Below are positions 7,805 to 8,192 of a DNA stretch of 8,192 nucleotides, piece by piece. Source of the stretch: Bifidobacterium breve (GTDB lineage: Bacteria; Actinomycetota; Actinomycetes; Mycobacteriales; Mycobacteriaceae). Every line of letters starts with the position of its first letter. Positions within the stretch are counted from its first letter, which is position 1. The notes below the pieces were generated by a model, which ran no database searches, had not been told where the DNA came from, and saw only the letters and a program-made list of their open reading frames with translations. The DNA is taken from the NCBI GenBank assembly GCA_943331415.1, contig CALQLM010000026.1, forward strand, positions 1-8,192, read 5' to 3'. The position numbers and the translations under genes are program-made.

Positions 7805-7810
7805 ATTGTC
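7805..7810 (-). promoter_or_regulatory. Candidate -10 element for leaderless glpX
   Basis: On the minus strand GACAAT keeps the critical A at position 2 and the T at position 6 of a -10 element. It ends 6 bases before the glpX ATG, and no Shine-Dalgarno sequence precedes that ATG. A weak -35-like CTAGAC lies 17 bases further upstream. The first base departs from TANNNT, so this is weaker than the desA2 case. Confidence 0.4.
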
Positions 7811-7839
7811 CCAGAACCAGGTCGCTCGTCTAGACCTGG

Positions 7840-7845
7840 GATACT
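7840..7845 (+). promoter_or_regulatory. Candidate -10 element for the leaderless DUF4245 gene
   Basis: GATACT lies 7 bases before the GTG at 7853. It shares A2, T3, A4 and T6 with TATAAT. No Shine-Dalgarno sequence is visible, and no clear -35 was found. The 54-base divergent gap must hold both this promoter and that of glpX, so the two probably overlap. Confidence 0.4.
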
Positions 7846-7852
7846 GACTTCT

Positions 7853-8192
7853 GTGACCAGCCCGCCGGACCCGCCGCCAGAGGCCGGTCTTCCGGCTGCG
7901 AAACCGGCCAAGCCGAGGTTGCTTCAGGACGGCCGCGACATGTTTTGGTCGCTGGCACCGCTGGTGGTGGCCTGCATGGTGCTCGCCGGGCTGGTGGGGA
8001 GGTGTTCTTTTCGTCCCAACGGACCGGCCGACGGCATGGCCCCGACCTATGACGCCGCAGCGGCCCTACAGGCCGACGCCGACGCCCTCGATTTCCCGAT
8101 CCGACTGCCCAAGCTGCCCGCCGGCTGGCAGCCGAACTCCGGCACCCGCGCCGGTATCGAGGCTGGGCGTACTGATCCGCGCACCGGCGAGC
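7853..8192 (+). CDS. DUF4245 single-pass membrane protein, 3'-truncated by the window edge
   Basis: The frame is open from GTG 7853 to the right edge, giving about 113 residues. The protein starts with a cytoplasmic Pro-rich stretch (residues 2-21), then a [13 protein letters not shown] segment. One transmembrane helix follows at about 31-49 ([19 protein letters not shown]). Beyond it lies an exported domain containing YDAAAAL and [17 protein letters not shown]. From memory this agrees closely with the N-terminus of M. tuberculosis Rv1100, a conserved actinobacterial DUF4245 protein of unknown function. With Arg and Lys clustered before the helix, the C-terminal domain should face outside. 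Gene order next to glpX is conserved in mycobacteria, but no functional link is established. Confidence 0.85.
   Translation, partial: MTSPPDPPPEAGLPAAKPAKPRLLQDGRDMFWSLAPLVVACMVLAGLVGRCSFRPNGPADGMAPTYDAAAALQADADALDFPIRLPKLPAGWQPNSGTRAGIEAGRTDPRTGE

Overview
The window is high-GC actinobacterial DNA, and its gene content and order point to a mycobacterium (family Mycobacteriaceae). From memory, the order glyA, desA2, phoH2, polysaccharide deacetylase, (variable gene), fumC on the minus strand, glpX on the minus strand, DUF4245 gene matches M. tuberculosis Rv1093 to Rv1100. It is not M. tuberculosis itself. The glyA copy is of a different subtype, the deacetylase carries a lipobox, and a cation/proton antiporter on the plus strand occupies the slot where Rv1097c lies. 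No species can be named from the sequence alone.

Layout. The 3' part of a serine hydroxymethyltransferase gene enters from the left edge (1-924, plus). It is followed by the diiron acyl-ACP desaturase desA2 (987-1814, plus), the PIN-PhoH RNase/helicase phoH2 (about 1900-3219, plus), a NodB-type polysaccharide deacetylase lipoprotein (3241-4083, plus) and a Na+/H+-exchanger-family membrane protein (4117-5319, plus). The last of these meets class II fumarase fumC (5316-6731, minus) tail to tail with a 4-base overlap. Upstream of fumC on the same strand lies class II fructose-1,6-bisphosphatase glpX (6767-7798, minus). A 54-base divergent gap separates glpX from a DUF4245 single-pass membrane protein gene that runs off the right edge (7853-8192, plus). 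No tRNA, rRNA, CRISPR, insertion sequence or prophage signal was seen, and no intergenic gap exceeds 90 bases.

How the genes relate. glyA feeds one-carbon metabolism, while fumC and glpX are central carbon enzymes (TCA cycle and gluconeogenesis), probably co-transcribed in the order glpX-fumC. desA2 and the deacetylase both modify the cell envelope (mycolate precursors and peptidoglycan). phoH2 belongs to RNA turnover. The antiporter starts 33 bases after the deacetylase and is probably co-transcribed with it.

The window is mostly conserved core genome. The points that merit a second look are a recurring leaderless-promoter architecture (a -10-like hexamer 6 to 7 bases before the start codon at four genes), the unclear N-terminus and missing conventional phoAT reading frame at phoH2, an antiporter whose Asn-Asp ion-binding pair reads Tyr-Asp, and an SHMT lacking the usual FPGxQGG motif.
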